DNA from: Dasyornis broadbenti
Taxonomy: Eukaryota > Chordata > Aves > Passeriformes > Dasyornithidae
Direction of reading: 5' to 3'
NCBI GenBank assembly: GCA_013397935.1
Contig: VZRN01002962.1
Location: 124,001-188,000 of the forward strand
Length of the DNA stretch: 64,000 nucleotides
Shown here: piece after piece, positions 11,301 through 23,300 of the stretch
Position numbering within the stretch: the first letter of the stretch is position 1
How the letters are laid out: the number at the start of each line of letters is the position of its first letter
Made by a program: the position numbers and the translations under genes
The notes under the pieces: model-generated
What the model saw: only the letters and a program-made list of their open reading frames with translations
Told to the model about the DNA's origin: nothing
The model's database searches: none

Positions 11301-14300
11301 AGAACTTGAAATATAATGATGAGAAAATTAGCAAGGAAATACTGCTCAGCTTTGAGAGGTACTCATTGGACAATGTCATTTTTATTACAGAAATCATACT
11401 GAAACACTCGTGCCCCCCAAATTTACCATGAGTTCAGTGAGGTTTTGCCTGTATGATGCATAGCAGTTTTATTAGCCTTACAGTTTCTAACAGGTGCATA
11501 CCTCTGGAATATTAAACACAACTTTATCTAATCTTTATGTTCCAGGGTATTTTTATCCTGCCCCACTGGCAGTTCATGATATTTTCTTGGTCTACTTTTT
11601 ATTTCATTGTTTTTGGGCACATTGGAATGATTAGTTAGGCATCACTGAAAGGACAGGTTTTTCCAAAGCACCAAACTGAATTACAAGAGAAAATGTCCAA
11701 CGTTGTTGAATCACTATCTAATACTATGTGCATGTTAACTAGGCTGATTTACAACATAGAAACTTTCTGTCCCATGTTAATGGCTTTTACAGGACTAGTC
11801 TTTGTTTAAAACAAAACAGAACGAACAGTTAAAGTACCTTGTAAATTCTGAGTAGGATTTTCCTCTGCTAACCTTAGCTGCCTTAAAGATAACTTCAGTG
11901 TGTAGGCAGTGGAAATAAAAGCACCTGTGAAAGAAAAGCCCTGCTGTCTATCTCTATACATGCCTTACAAAGGTGAGTCTTTTCTCAGGATATGCCCGTC
12001 CTTCTATACTGACTTGAGAAGGAACTATATGTCTAGATTGCTACTTTTTCAGTGGTGGAATATGTTGGTTCCCGCCATTACTACCAGTCTCTTTGTAATC
12101 CATTTGTCAAAGCCTGGAGACCTTTTTTGCAAGACTGAAAATACCATACCTTTAGATTGTTTCTGAGAAGTATCATCTGTTTAATAATCTGTTGGGTGTT
12201 GGGTGATAATATGCTTGACACTGTATTATCAGTCTAGTGACTTCTAAAGAAAATTTAAAATGCTGTTTATGATACTGTTGCTTAGGGTTGCTTGTAGAAG
12301 AATTAGAGATTTAATACTTAGTATAACCCTGCAATTAATTTCATGGTGTCCGTTATTTGTTGTGAAGGAAAGGAAATGAGGCACAGATGACTCTAAAACT
12401 AAAGAATCTGGGGAGTAAATCTTACTTAAATTTGGTAATGAAATAAATCCTCATTAGTTTGGTGTTTGAATGGTAGTGCACTAATCCCATCATTTGAGCT
12501 GCTTCTTCACTTAGAATTTAATATCCAGATTAAAGACATGAGGATTGAAGGTGGCTACAGTTCTCCTGAAAGTGTCTTCACTGCCAGTTGATGTATTTTC
12601 AAACCATAAGTTTTCCATGGAAAAAAATAAGTAATTTTAACACTTTCTTTTTAACAAAAAAAAAATCACTTTGTGTCCTCTTTTGAAGTATGGGATATGT
12701 TTGCGTGTTAGAATTTTCTCACATACCAGAAAATGAGAATTGAAATTAATTTTTGACTAAAAAGTGTTCAGAAGAAATGAAGGGTTTAATTGTCTCCGAT
12801 TAAATTCTTCCCCTTTCTTTTTCTTCCTTTTTAGGCAGTCTTATTCTTAACTGATACATAGTCATGTGATGCCAAGTAGAATTATTGTATGTACTCCTGA
12901 AAGTATGTGTATGTAATGAGCACTGCATCTCCACCGAGGGATAGCCGGTCTGCCCATCACTTTTGATCTTTCCTGTAAGAAGGCAGGCAATTAAAAATGC
13001 CTTCTTCCACAGCCTTTCTGTAGTTATAGTAATTATAACCAAGATTCTCATTTAATCTGCTGTGTCTTGTTACTTCTGTTTGCTGATAGCTCTCACAGTA
13101 ACTGTCCTGTTATACTTTTAATATCTGTATGCATTTGTCTCAAGAATTTTAGGAAGTAAGCAATATTATTATTCTATTTTCCAGTTAGAATAGCATGTCC
13201 AGATTCAGCCAGCACTCCACTGTAAAGCTGATGTTAAGTCTCAGCATTTCTATGCAGGATCTTATCCTCTGTTAAAATCCCTTCCAGAAGTGACAAATTC
13301 TTTTCTTTCTCTTTCCTCACTGGGTACAATAGTACCTTGGCTGCTAGTGACCCAACTCAGACCCTGTTTATCCTTTCTGACATGCACAAGTGACCTTTGA
13401 CATAATGGAAACTCAACTTGGGACTAGCTCTGCTTCCGAAGGGAAAGCTGCTAATGTGACACGTTCCTGCTGAAGGCCTGCCTCTGCCAGGTTGTAAAGG
13501 CCCATGCATATCAGAAAGTAGCTGATGGAGGTCTGGCCAATCTGCTGCTCGCAGCCTTTTTTTTTGGAGTGTTATACTAGAAGCTTTAGGAGCCCTTTTA
13601 AGCTGTCTTTGCCCAGTAAAGTTCCTGGTCACTTAGAGAAGTGGATTTAGACAGAACATACCCGGGAAATACGTCTGTTCTGTGACATTTTCCCCCATGT
13701 TAGATGTTTCCTCCTATTCGTGGCCATATTTGATTTTCTTGTGTCACAACTTTTCTCTGACCATGGAGACATATTTTAAAAAGGCAGAGGTGGTTTGGGG
13801 TAGGAGAACAACAAGAGTTCTGTCTGTCTTTGTATTTCACAGATCACATAAACATAAAACTTGAGGCTGATACTGTGATTTATTTTGCGACTTTCATTGT
13901 AGGTTTTGTATCCTCTTCCTGTATAAAACCAGTAAAATAAAAGAAGGGGAATTGCCTTTATTTTTATTAGCCTTATGGTCTCAACTGGGAATTTCTACTA
14001 GATGTAAATACACTGTGGTTATATTGCCAATTCTATAGAAGATACTATGATAACACGTTGCAAATAATTCTGCTTCCTTACTCTTAGGTGATGTTAATGG
14101 AATTAACCAGTACAACATTGATATATATTTGATTAAAATAAGTCAGTTGGAAAGAATGTGACTACTGGGTGTCAGGAGCATGTTTTACCATAAGGAGCTT
14201 GATTTACTTATTTATTTACTTGTTTATTTGTTGGGAATTTTAACATATATCTCAATGCCTTATGTATGCTTCCTGGATTGTATGTGTTTCAGAGTAACAT

Positions 14301-17300
14301 AATAAGTCTAAAATAGAAAAATATTACTAATAAATACAATTCGAAGTTCTTCTTAAGCTTTAGTAAAGTTCATGCTGCAGCATGGGTGGTTTAATCTTGT
14401 TATAGCACAAATCTTAAATAATTTGGCAAGTACTTAACATATCAGCTGTTAAGAATGTTTTGGGGTTTTTTAATGCTTAAGAATTATAATGATCTGAATT
14501 TTGTGGACAAGTTTCTGCCTTCTGGCACACATACTATTACTAAGTTCTAACAGGTGTGTTTTATTATCAGCTCTGTTCAAGACTGAATTGAATTATAGCA
14601 AAGAAATGCTACCTAGAGAAATAGTTTTATTATCTCTATAAAGCTAATAAATCAGAGTTCCAAATCCTTTGGCAGAGATACTTTTATGTATGTACCTAAT
14701 CCTTTGGTGTTTTGTATAAATTGGCAAAGGAATGCTGAACCCTGCTTATCTCTTTAGGATGAATTCCATTAAAGTGACACAATTCTGTGATACTTGTCAA
14801 TAGCTGTTGTGATGCAACTACTACTGACTCCCTTGTTTGCCGTATCATTTTTGGAATACATGATGTTTTACAATCATTTTATTTAGTCAGATGGTTTAAA
14901 GTGGTATTCAGCAATCTTTATTAGTCTTTCATTGTTAAGAGCAGGAAATTTTCTCTTATTTCAACATAGCATTGATTAACAAAATTTTTACTGGAGTATA
15001 GACCATAACTTGTTATGAGGGCTTTCTTTTTGGCTAGATACTTTAATTCTGTTCCACTGTCTGGCTCAGGTCTTTGCTCTCTGTTTTTGGAAGGTTAAAG
15101 AGTGTGTGGATCAGTGTGAGAGTCACTCATCCCTACTACAAGAATCCTGTTCCATGGACCAAAACGTGTTCAGTGTTGTAGTCAGCAGCCTTCTCAAACA
15201 CAGCAAAGTGGAAATGGCAACACATGAGTGAGGCCTGGAGCCTCTGCCCGAGCTGTCTGTTGGGCCATGGCAGCAGTCTTTGTCGAATTTTTTGACATTA
15301 CTGGCAGAATTAATAATTTATGCCCAGTGAGTTAGATCTTGGTTGAGCAGCCTTCAGTCTCCTAAAACTGATTTAAACAAGCCAGGATTTTGTATTTAAA
15401 TTGGATAGCCTAAGAATAAAATTTATGTAGTAGTACAATTTAAGTTTATGTAGATTCTGGTTTCAGCTGATGTAAGAGAAAACAGGGTCATTACCCCCCT
15501 CCTTTTTTTTCAAGAACTTATAAAAATCTGGCCAGTAATTTTATGATATCTGGCAAAAGTTTAAGTTTTCTTTTAGAGACTAGACTTGCATGTTTGAAAT
15601 CCTTTTGAAAATAAAACTGTGCATTCCAGTCTCATCTCTCCTCTTGAGTATTGCAAAGGAATGTGTCAAAGTATTTTATATGTCTGTGTGTGTACATGCT
15701 CACATACATATGTGTGTGTCTGCATGGAAAAATATTTTTATACACATACATATATACATTATATGAAAAAGTAGGCAATTTTAAAACATTTTCAAAAGCA
15801 TGTATTTAGCTGCATATGGATTTTTAACCATGTAAAACATTTATATTTTGATGTTTTATGGTATCTTGGAGACAAAAGTTTCCATAACATTTTTACTTCC
15901 TAAGCCTTCTCCTCCTGCAAAAAACCCTTAGGTTCTAAATCAGGTTTCAGGTTCTTGTTCTTATTAGACTAGAAACAGTGAAAATTTTGACAAATCAAGG
16001 CCTCAGTTAAGCAAATTGCATTTGAAATACCTATGCAGTCCAAAAACTGCAGGGTTGGATGTAATATCTGCAGTTTTGTTCTGTCACTGCATTTCCATGA
16101 TGAGCATGTATGTGTCTGTCATATCTGTGTCTATAGTAGATAGCTAAATAGACCACTTCATTTTGGTGGTTTTGCGTTCAATTTTTTATTTTTATTTTAC
16201 TTAATAGATAAATAAATAATTTCTAAGGAGCCTGCATATCTTCTACATTCTGGTTTTATTTCACAGCAAGTTTTTTTTTTTTTTATGATTAAAAGCTTTC
16301 TCCTCTCTAGTTAATTGAGGCTAGTGTTTGCTGCAGTCTTCATTTATACAGAACAATTGTCTGTCATTTTATCTAAAATAGATCTGTTTGTGGCAGGATG
16401 AATTCTTACAACAGCTTCAACTTGCTCATCAACCTTGGATATTGCCGAGTGACACAGAAAGTGAAGGAGTGGAAGCTGACCAAGACAAATGTAAGTATGT
16501 ATGTAAGGACCAGATAATATGTCAAAATCCCTCAACTTAGCTTCTGTTTTCCATATCTTCAAATACTGTGGAGATGTCATGCCTGCTCACAGGAGCTTTT
16601 CTTGCAAGTACCAATTACTTATTTGTCTGAGGGCTGAAATTTATACGATTGATTTGCAGAAGCTTTCCTGTAGAATTACTGAACAGTGACAAAATGATCA
16701 CAGACCACCGTTTACTTAAGCTAAGTGAAACAATGTGATCTCATGTGTTAAAAGTACTTCTCTGTTCCAAAGAAGGAACATGAACTTGAATTAGATACTC
16801 TGTTTAATAAATCTGTATTCCCCAGGAAAAACAAAAAAAAAACCAAAAAAAAAACCCCAACAAACCTTTTTAAAACTCCAGGTTTGAAAAGTAGAGCCTT
16901 TCTCCTTAGGCCTGTCACTCCATTCTCTCTACTTTGCTTGCATTCTTTTTAATTCATCTGTATTAAAAATGTTCTTAGTCATACAACTAATCTTTAGTAT
17001 CCTACACTTTTTGAAGTATTTGTCTAATTGTGGAAGCAAAGGTCATCAGGATCAGAGCCTAAATGACAGAACAAGTAAGAACAAGTAATAGGCTATAAAT
17101 TGCATAATTTTCAATTTGTAGCAAGTTCTTCCTGCCTACAAGGTACCTGTAAATGATCTTACGGTTTCACATTTTGTTTTTTAATTCACAGTAGTTTTAT
17201 GATCTGCAAGGGTAAATATGGAAACTATTTCCTAATGTATTTTAGGTGATATAATTGAACAGATTATTTAATCAGCATGTTTAGATAACTCAGTACTGAT

Positions 17301-20300
17301 TTAAACATGAAGAGTTAACAAATGCAAAAGACATTTTCTTTACAGAAGGGAACAGTTCTGTAAGGGATTAAGGATTCATAATAAACACGCCAGATAAACA
17401 GAATGTATTTTTAAATTATGCCACTTAAAAAAATTGTTTTCTACTCATGCGTCAGTTTCACAAATTCATACATAGCCCAGAGTTTGACTGAAATTTAAAT
17501 TTACACAATGAGATTCTGAAGAGCATGTGCCAGGTCTTTTTGAACACTAGTAAAATGTTAAAATGAGATTCTGTGTATCCAGCTGATTTTAGTCCAGAGC
17601 CACTAAGTCCAGTTTGACTTGCACCTGAGCCTTTCAGTTGTCTTTGGGCTGAAGCTCACCTTAGGTGGCTCAAGGGAGAACCTGGCACCTGTGTTTCATG
17701 TTCATGCAATTTTTCCTTGGTGTTTTCTGTAATGAGTTTACAATCCCACAAACATTGGTAGCACACACAGACTGATGCCAGTTTTGTGACCAGGGAGACT
17801 GATGCTCCAGGACATATCAGATACAAAGCATGGTTTTTAAAACTGCTGTGCTTGAATTGCATGGGTGTGAGGACTTGTGAGCACCCAAGATCCTGTGCTA
17901 CAGTACTCCAAGAATCCTGGTAGGTCATTGCCATTGCCCAAAAAACAAAGAGGTAAGTTAAAAATTAAAAGCGTGTTGTTAAGGTTAATGTCCAAATGTC
18001 TCTTGACAGACCTGAGGTATTGACCATCTCCCTCAGAAGCCTGTTCCAGTCTTTCACCCTCTCAGTAAAGAAACGCTTCCTAATGTCTAGTCTGAATCTC
18101 CCTTGGCACAGCCTTGAGCCATTGCCATGTGTTCTGTCACTGAACACCAGGGAGAAGAGATCAGTGCCCCTCCACATCCCCACTTCAGGAAGCTGTGGAG
18201 AGTGAAGTCACTCCTCAGCTTCATTTTCACCAAACTAGATTAAGCCCAAAGTCCTTCGCTGCCCTTCATAGGTCATTCCTTCCAGCCCTCTCACCAGCTT
18301 TATTGCCCTTACCTGGACGCATTCAAGGACCTTCACATCCTTCTTAAATTGTGGGTCCCAGACCTGCACACAGTGCTCCAGGTGAGGCTGTACCAATGCA
18401 GAATGCAGTGGGAAAATCGCCTTTCTTGAGCAGCTGGTGATGCTGTATTTGATATACCCCAGGATGGGGTTTGCCCTGCAGGCTTCCAGAGCACTGCTGA
18501 CTCTTGCTGTGCCTGCTGCCAACCAGCACCCCCAGATCCCTTTCTGCAGAGAGGCTCTCGAGTCACTCCTCTCCTAGTTTATGTTTGTGCCTGGCATTGG
18601 TCTGTCCCTGCTGCAGAATCTGGTATTTTGACTTGTTAAATTTCATGCCATTAATCACTGTCCAATGCTCCAGTCTGTGTAGATCCCTCTGCAAGGCCTC
18701 TTGTCCCTCCAAAGAATCAGCAGCACCTCCCAGTTTGGGATCATCGGCAAATGTTCTAATGTTGGATTCAACTCCTGCCTGCAGGTTGTTGGTAAATGTA
18801 TTGAACAGAACTGGCCCTGGAATTGACCCCTGGGGAGCACCACTAGTGACCAGTTGTCAGCCAGATGTAGCCCCATTCACTACAAGCCTTTGAGCTTCTT
18901 CACCCAGCACACCCTGCAGCCACTCATTCCATAGCTGGACAAGTTGTCCTGAAGGATACTTCAAAGGCATTACTAAAATCCTGAAGAACTGCATCCACCA
19001 ACTTCCCTTCATCCACTGGGTGGGTGACTTTATCATAGAAGGCTATCAAATTAGTTAAACAGGACTTTCCTTTTGTGAACCGACGTTGACTGCAGTGTAG
19101 TTAGCTGGTGCACCCTCTAGAATAGATCACTATTTCTACTAATGTAACTAAAGGAATGGAAGAAAAACATTTTATCAAAGTAATACTTCCTGTAATTGAA
19201 ATCTAATAGTGATAAATTTTATTAAAAGTAACTAATGGTGTTACCATCCCTGTCTGAGTTGTTATGCTAGTGACGTTGCCAAGAAAGTGCAGAACTACCA
19301 CTGCTGACAAAGAGAAGCTGCCAATTCCTGGTTGTAAAGTGGAGTCAGAAAGGTGCTTGGCACACGTGCTGATGCCAGTGCTTGTAGATGGAGCAGCTGG
19401 CAAGATTACACATAATTTTTCACCCCACAGTAATAAATCTATGGATATTTTGTGTGTGATTTAGAGTTGAGAAGGCCCAGGAGTTCATAATTTGTGAGTT
19501 TGAGCAGAAGAGTTGCAAAATTAATCTTTACAATAGCAACACCTGTTCTTTGACTCAGCTTTTAATAAATTGCATGTGGATAATATTTACCACATATTTT
19601 GACTACTTTGAGATAATAGCAGCCAGGTGTAAACCTAGTTTTTGGTAGTGGGAAAACAATGCAAAAAGAGAAACTGTATGAGTCACCTTGAGTTCTTTTA
19701 AATTAATACCTTCTGGTTAGAGTTTTACAAGAAAAAAAAAGAAAATTAAAAAAGGGGAACAGTTTTAAATGTGTTCAGATGTAAGAGTATAGAGAGGCTA
19801 TTTTCAAAGCAAGTGATAACTGAACAAAACTGGGTCATTTTGGCATCTCAACATCTCTCGACAAACATCATTTGCAAAACACATACAACAGCACATATCT
19901 TGTCTTATGCAAATGAGATCTTGGTTCTCAGTTCATGTAAATCAGACTTTACATTTTAAATTCTCTGGGCTCTCTGACAGCATTTTAAAAATTTGTCCTT
20001 ATCAACAAGTTTCAATGATAACTGGAAGTCAATAATTTTTAAACTTTCATACTAATTATGACAACATTTTAAATGAAATAGCTACTCATATAAAAGAGTA
20101 TAAATTATTCTAGCTTAAAAGATTTGTTATATTAAGGGAAGAAAAATATTTTTAAGAAGCTTTGTTGATTTTTTCAGCATACCCTTTCCTTTTACTCTTT
20201 GTGCACTTAATTAAGTTTGTGGCCAAAAGTCAGAGAAAGAGATAGTATATAAGTATTTGCTCTTGTAATGTATATTTTGTTATTAAAAATAGGGATTAAC

Positions 20301-23300
20301 ACACGCGCTTTAAGAACCATAATTTAGTAACTAAATCGCTTCTGCTTGCTATATGTGTTCTCCTTTGATAATCTCTACACAATGAGCAAAGAGAGATGAA
20401 AATTGTCAAGGCAGTATGATCCAAAATCAAGGACCTGTGGCATTCTTTAAGAGTCACTAAAACTGTCTCTAGACAGAGCCTCATGTATGTTCTTCCTCAG
20501 CAATCCTTCTGGAGACAGTTCCCCATTATTATCTGCAGTAGCTTGCTTGTGTGCTGATTCTCTGCAGAGAGTTTTCAGAATGCCTGGAGATCATTGTTGG
20601 AAAAAGGAGGGATCTGGAGAAAATATTTACCATTTGCATAATCCTTCAGTTTGATGAAAATTCTTTGAGCTGGCAAGAATAGATTTTCTGCTTTATGGGG
20701 TACTGGTGCACAGAAACAGAAGAACTGCATCTACTACCAGCAGAACATTTTTTAGGCAGCTTTTATGAGAAATTCATCCTTTCAGGGGACTGACAAGAGT
20801 CAGATTGAATTTTCCCCTGAAAACAAGTCCTACAAAGATTGCTGGTTGGAAATTTCTTGAGTATCACTAGCTTCCAAGAACCTTGAAAAGACAAAGACAG
20901 GCTTTTAGTGTAATTTGACCTACCATCGGTAGTCTTGGCAAGGATTTGCTGCCCAAAAGCCCGAGTCTGCTTTCTTGGGTGTTAAACTCAAGAAGTAACC
21001 CACGCAGCACATTTCACTGGTTCACACAGCCTTGGACATAAAGGATCCCTACCTCCAGTCAGTCCACCTAGCAGATGTACGTGATAGGTGGATAAAGTAG
21101 GCTCTTGAAAAGCTTGCTACTTGGTTAATCCGTATTAAATATACCCACAGAACGTTAAGGGTTGGAAGGCACCTTGAAGATCATCAGTGTAAAAATATTC
21201 CTTTGTGCTAATCTGCTTAAGGCATGCCAGTTTCTGTAGTCACTGTCACATGAAGTTGTGTGTCTACTATCACTTCATTCCAGCTTGCCAACAGGAGAAC
21301 TAGATGCTCATTTCTAGCTCTGCTGATCTGGGGCAAGTCATGAACTCTCATGCTTACCTGTGGCAAGAAATTTAAATGTTTTGCCACTCTTCATCTGCAA
21401 ACTCTTTGATAAGGTTGACAGTGAAAGGTCTACTGCTGATAAATCAAGTGATTGTTGGGAAGTGGATTTCTACTCCATTCATTCTTGCACTGGTCTTGAA
21501 ACTGCAGTCAAAGACACTCTGCTGACGACTTCCAAAGATGTTGAAGAAAACCTTCATTTTCCCATTTGCACATCTGCCTAGGAAAAAACCCAGAAGAATG
21601 AAAGACGGGATATTTTTTTGTAGAATTGAGAAATTCAGACTATATTCCAGTAAAATTCCAAACTATACAGTATTTGTCCATGGGTAAATTTCCTTACACT
21701 GACCAAATTCACATGTCAAAACAGCCAATTTTTCCCAATTATGAAGATAAACATTCCTAAGATTTAGAAAATTGCTTGATTAGAGTTAACAATAAGGAGG
21801 AGTTTACTGCTGGAACATGTCTTTGGTGTGAAAGTTTGCTTTTACTAGAGCCAGGTGCTACTCAGTGTTATTAAGAATGACAGAATCAGGCTTAGAGTAG
21901 CAACTGTTGATTGCAAACTTTATTTTGTTTATTTACACAAACACATTCCATTTCTGTCGTTCAAAATCAACTGTTTGTATTCTGCTCTGATGGAGTGTGG
22001 CTGTATTGGAAACATCTCTTTCAGTGGGTATGATGTGGTTTCTCTAGAAAAGAAGGTGCTTATGAGGCTTCTCTCAAGGTTTAGTCAATTATATGTCTGG
22101 TCAGTAAGAACATAATTGTTGTAGTTGGCAATTTTTCTCAGTGGATAAAAAAGTCACTGTAAATACGCACTTCTTTTTTTTTGTCTCACAAGTGAATCTG
22201 TCCCCAAAAGTGAACTTCTGGGATACTTTAATTCCAGATTCATGAATGTTCTGGAGAAACTTATTGGTGTCTTTCTGTCATTTAATATTTCAAGAGTGGT
22301 AATACAAACCGCAGTAAAAAAGTCGTATCTCCCCATTCCATGTAACCTCTCCAAAGGGTGTCATAAAGCTTCTGTATGCTTGGGGTATGAGTTATTTTTA
22401 AATTTCTCCAGTATGAACTTATGTATATTAAAGAAAAGATGTCTCTCATTCTACCTGCCATTGGCTTGGCTACCTATTTAGCTTGAGACTGTTCTAACTC
22501 CACTTCAGAAATGGAACACCAGAAAGGATTGTGCTCCTGTAAACCAAATTTCTCCAGGCCTATTGGATGGTTTTGGCTGGTTGTCTTGTGACACTCACAG
22601 CTGAAGCTGCACCATTTCATATAACTGCTTTTTGAGTTTGAAAGTAGATGAAAACAATTTTCTAGTGTGGAAACCTGCCCACTTGGATTTAATTATTTAT
22701 AGATGGTGAAACCAAAAGTCAAGATTGACTTTATTTCTACCAGAAGTCAGATGGCTGTTGGGCAGTGAGTGGCGAGTTCAAATACAGTTAGGGAAAGTTG
22801 GAGTTAGACTCAAGTTTCCTATTTTTTGAATGGATGTGCTTAAATCCAAAGCTGCTGTTATCTTTTTCTATTATTAAGGCTTTAGCGCATGTTACTTTAT
22901 TTATAGTGACTAATATTTGGTTTCATTTTGAAAAAGTTCACATTGGACTAAATATTTAGTATGAGAAGGGAATTTTCCATTGCAGTGAGTAAAAAAAAAA
23001 ATTCTCAAAATCTGTTTTAGTGCAGAAAGCTGTTTTCAGTACAGCTTCCAAACCTACAGATATCTTTTTCTACAGCTTGCCTTATTATGCTAAACTTGGA
23101 TTCCCAAAGACATTTAATGTAATAAAAAATGACATTGTAATTTAAAAAATGGCGTAGAGAATTATCAGGACACACATTAGGTAAATTAAAAGCTGGCTCA
23201 ATGAGGAATCAAAACCTAGAGTTTCTAATGAGAAGATGTAGATGAATGGGGCTCATTAGGGTCTGATAGGTTTGGATAATGGGTGGGAAGGACAAGTTGG

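Larger units (their letters stand above)
11193..16396 (+). other. Intron with AT-rich DNA and simple repeats
   Basis: No recognised interspersed repeat. It holds the candidate cassette exon (15070-15227), a TTTA-rich stretch at about 14205-14230, a TG/CA and TA-rich microsatellite at 15676-15766 and a T run at 16271-16284. Confidence 0.55.

Noticed and set aside
11895..11971. Exon-like segment ending in AAAG and GTGAGT
   Set aside because: Donor is good, but the acceptor side has no pyrimidine tract and its phase does not fit between the neighbouring coding exons.
18235..18893. Several open frames of 60-129 codons on both strands
   Set aside because: They are pieces and shadows of a CR1 ORF2 fragment, not host genes.
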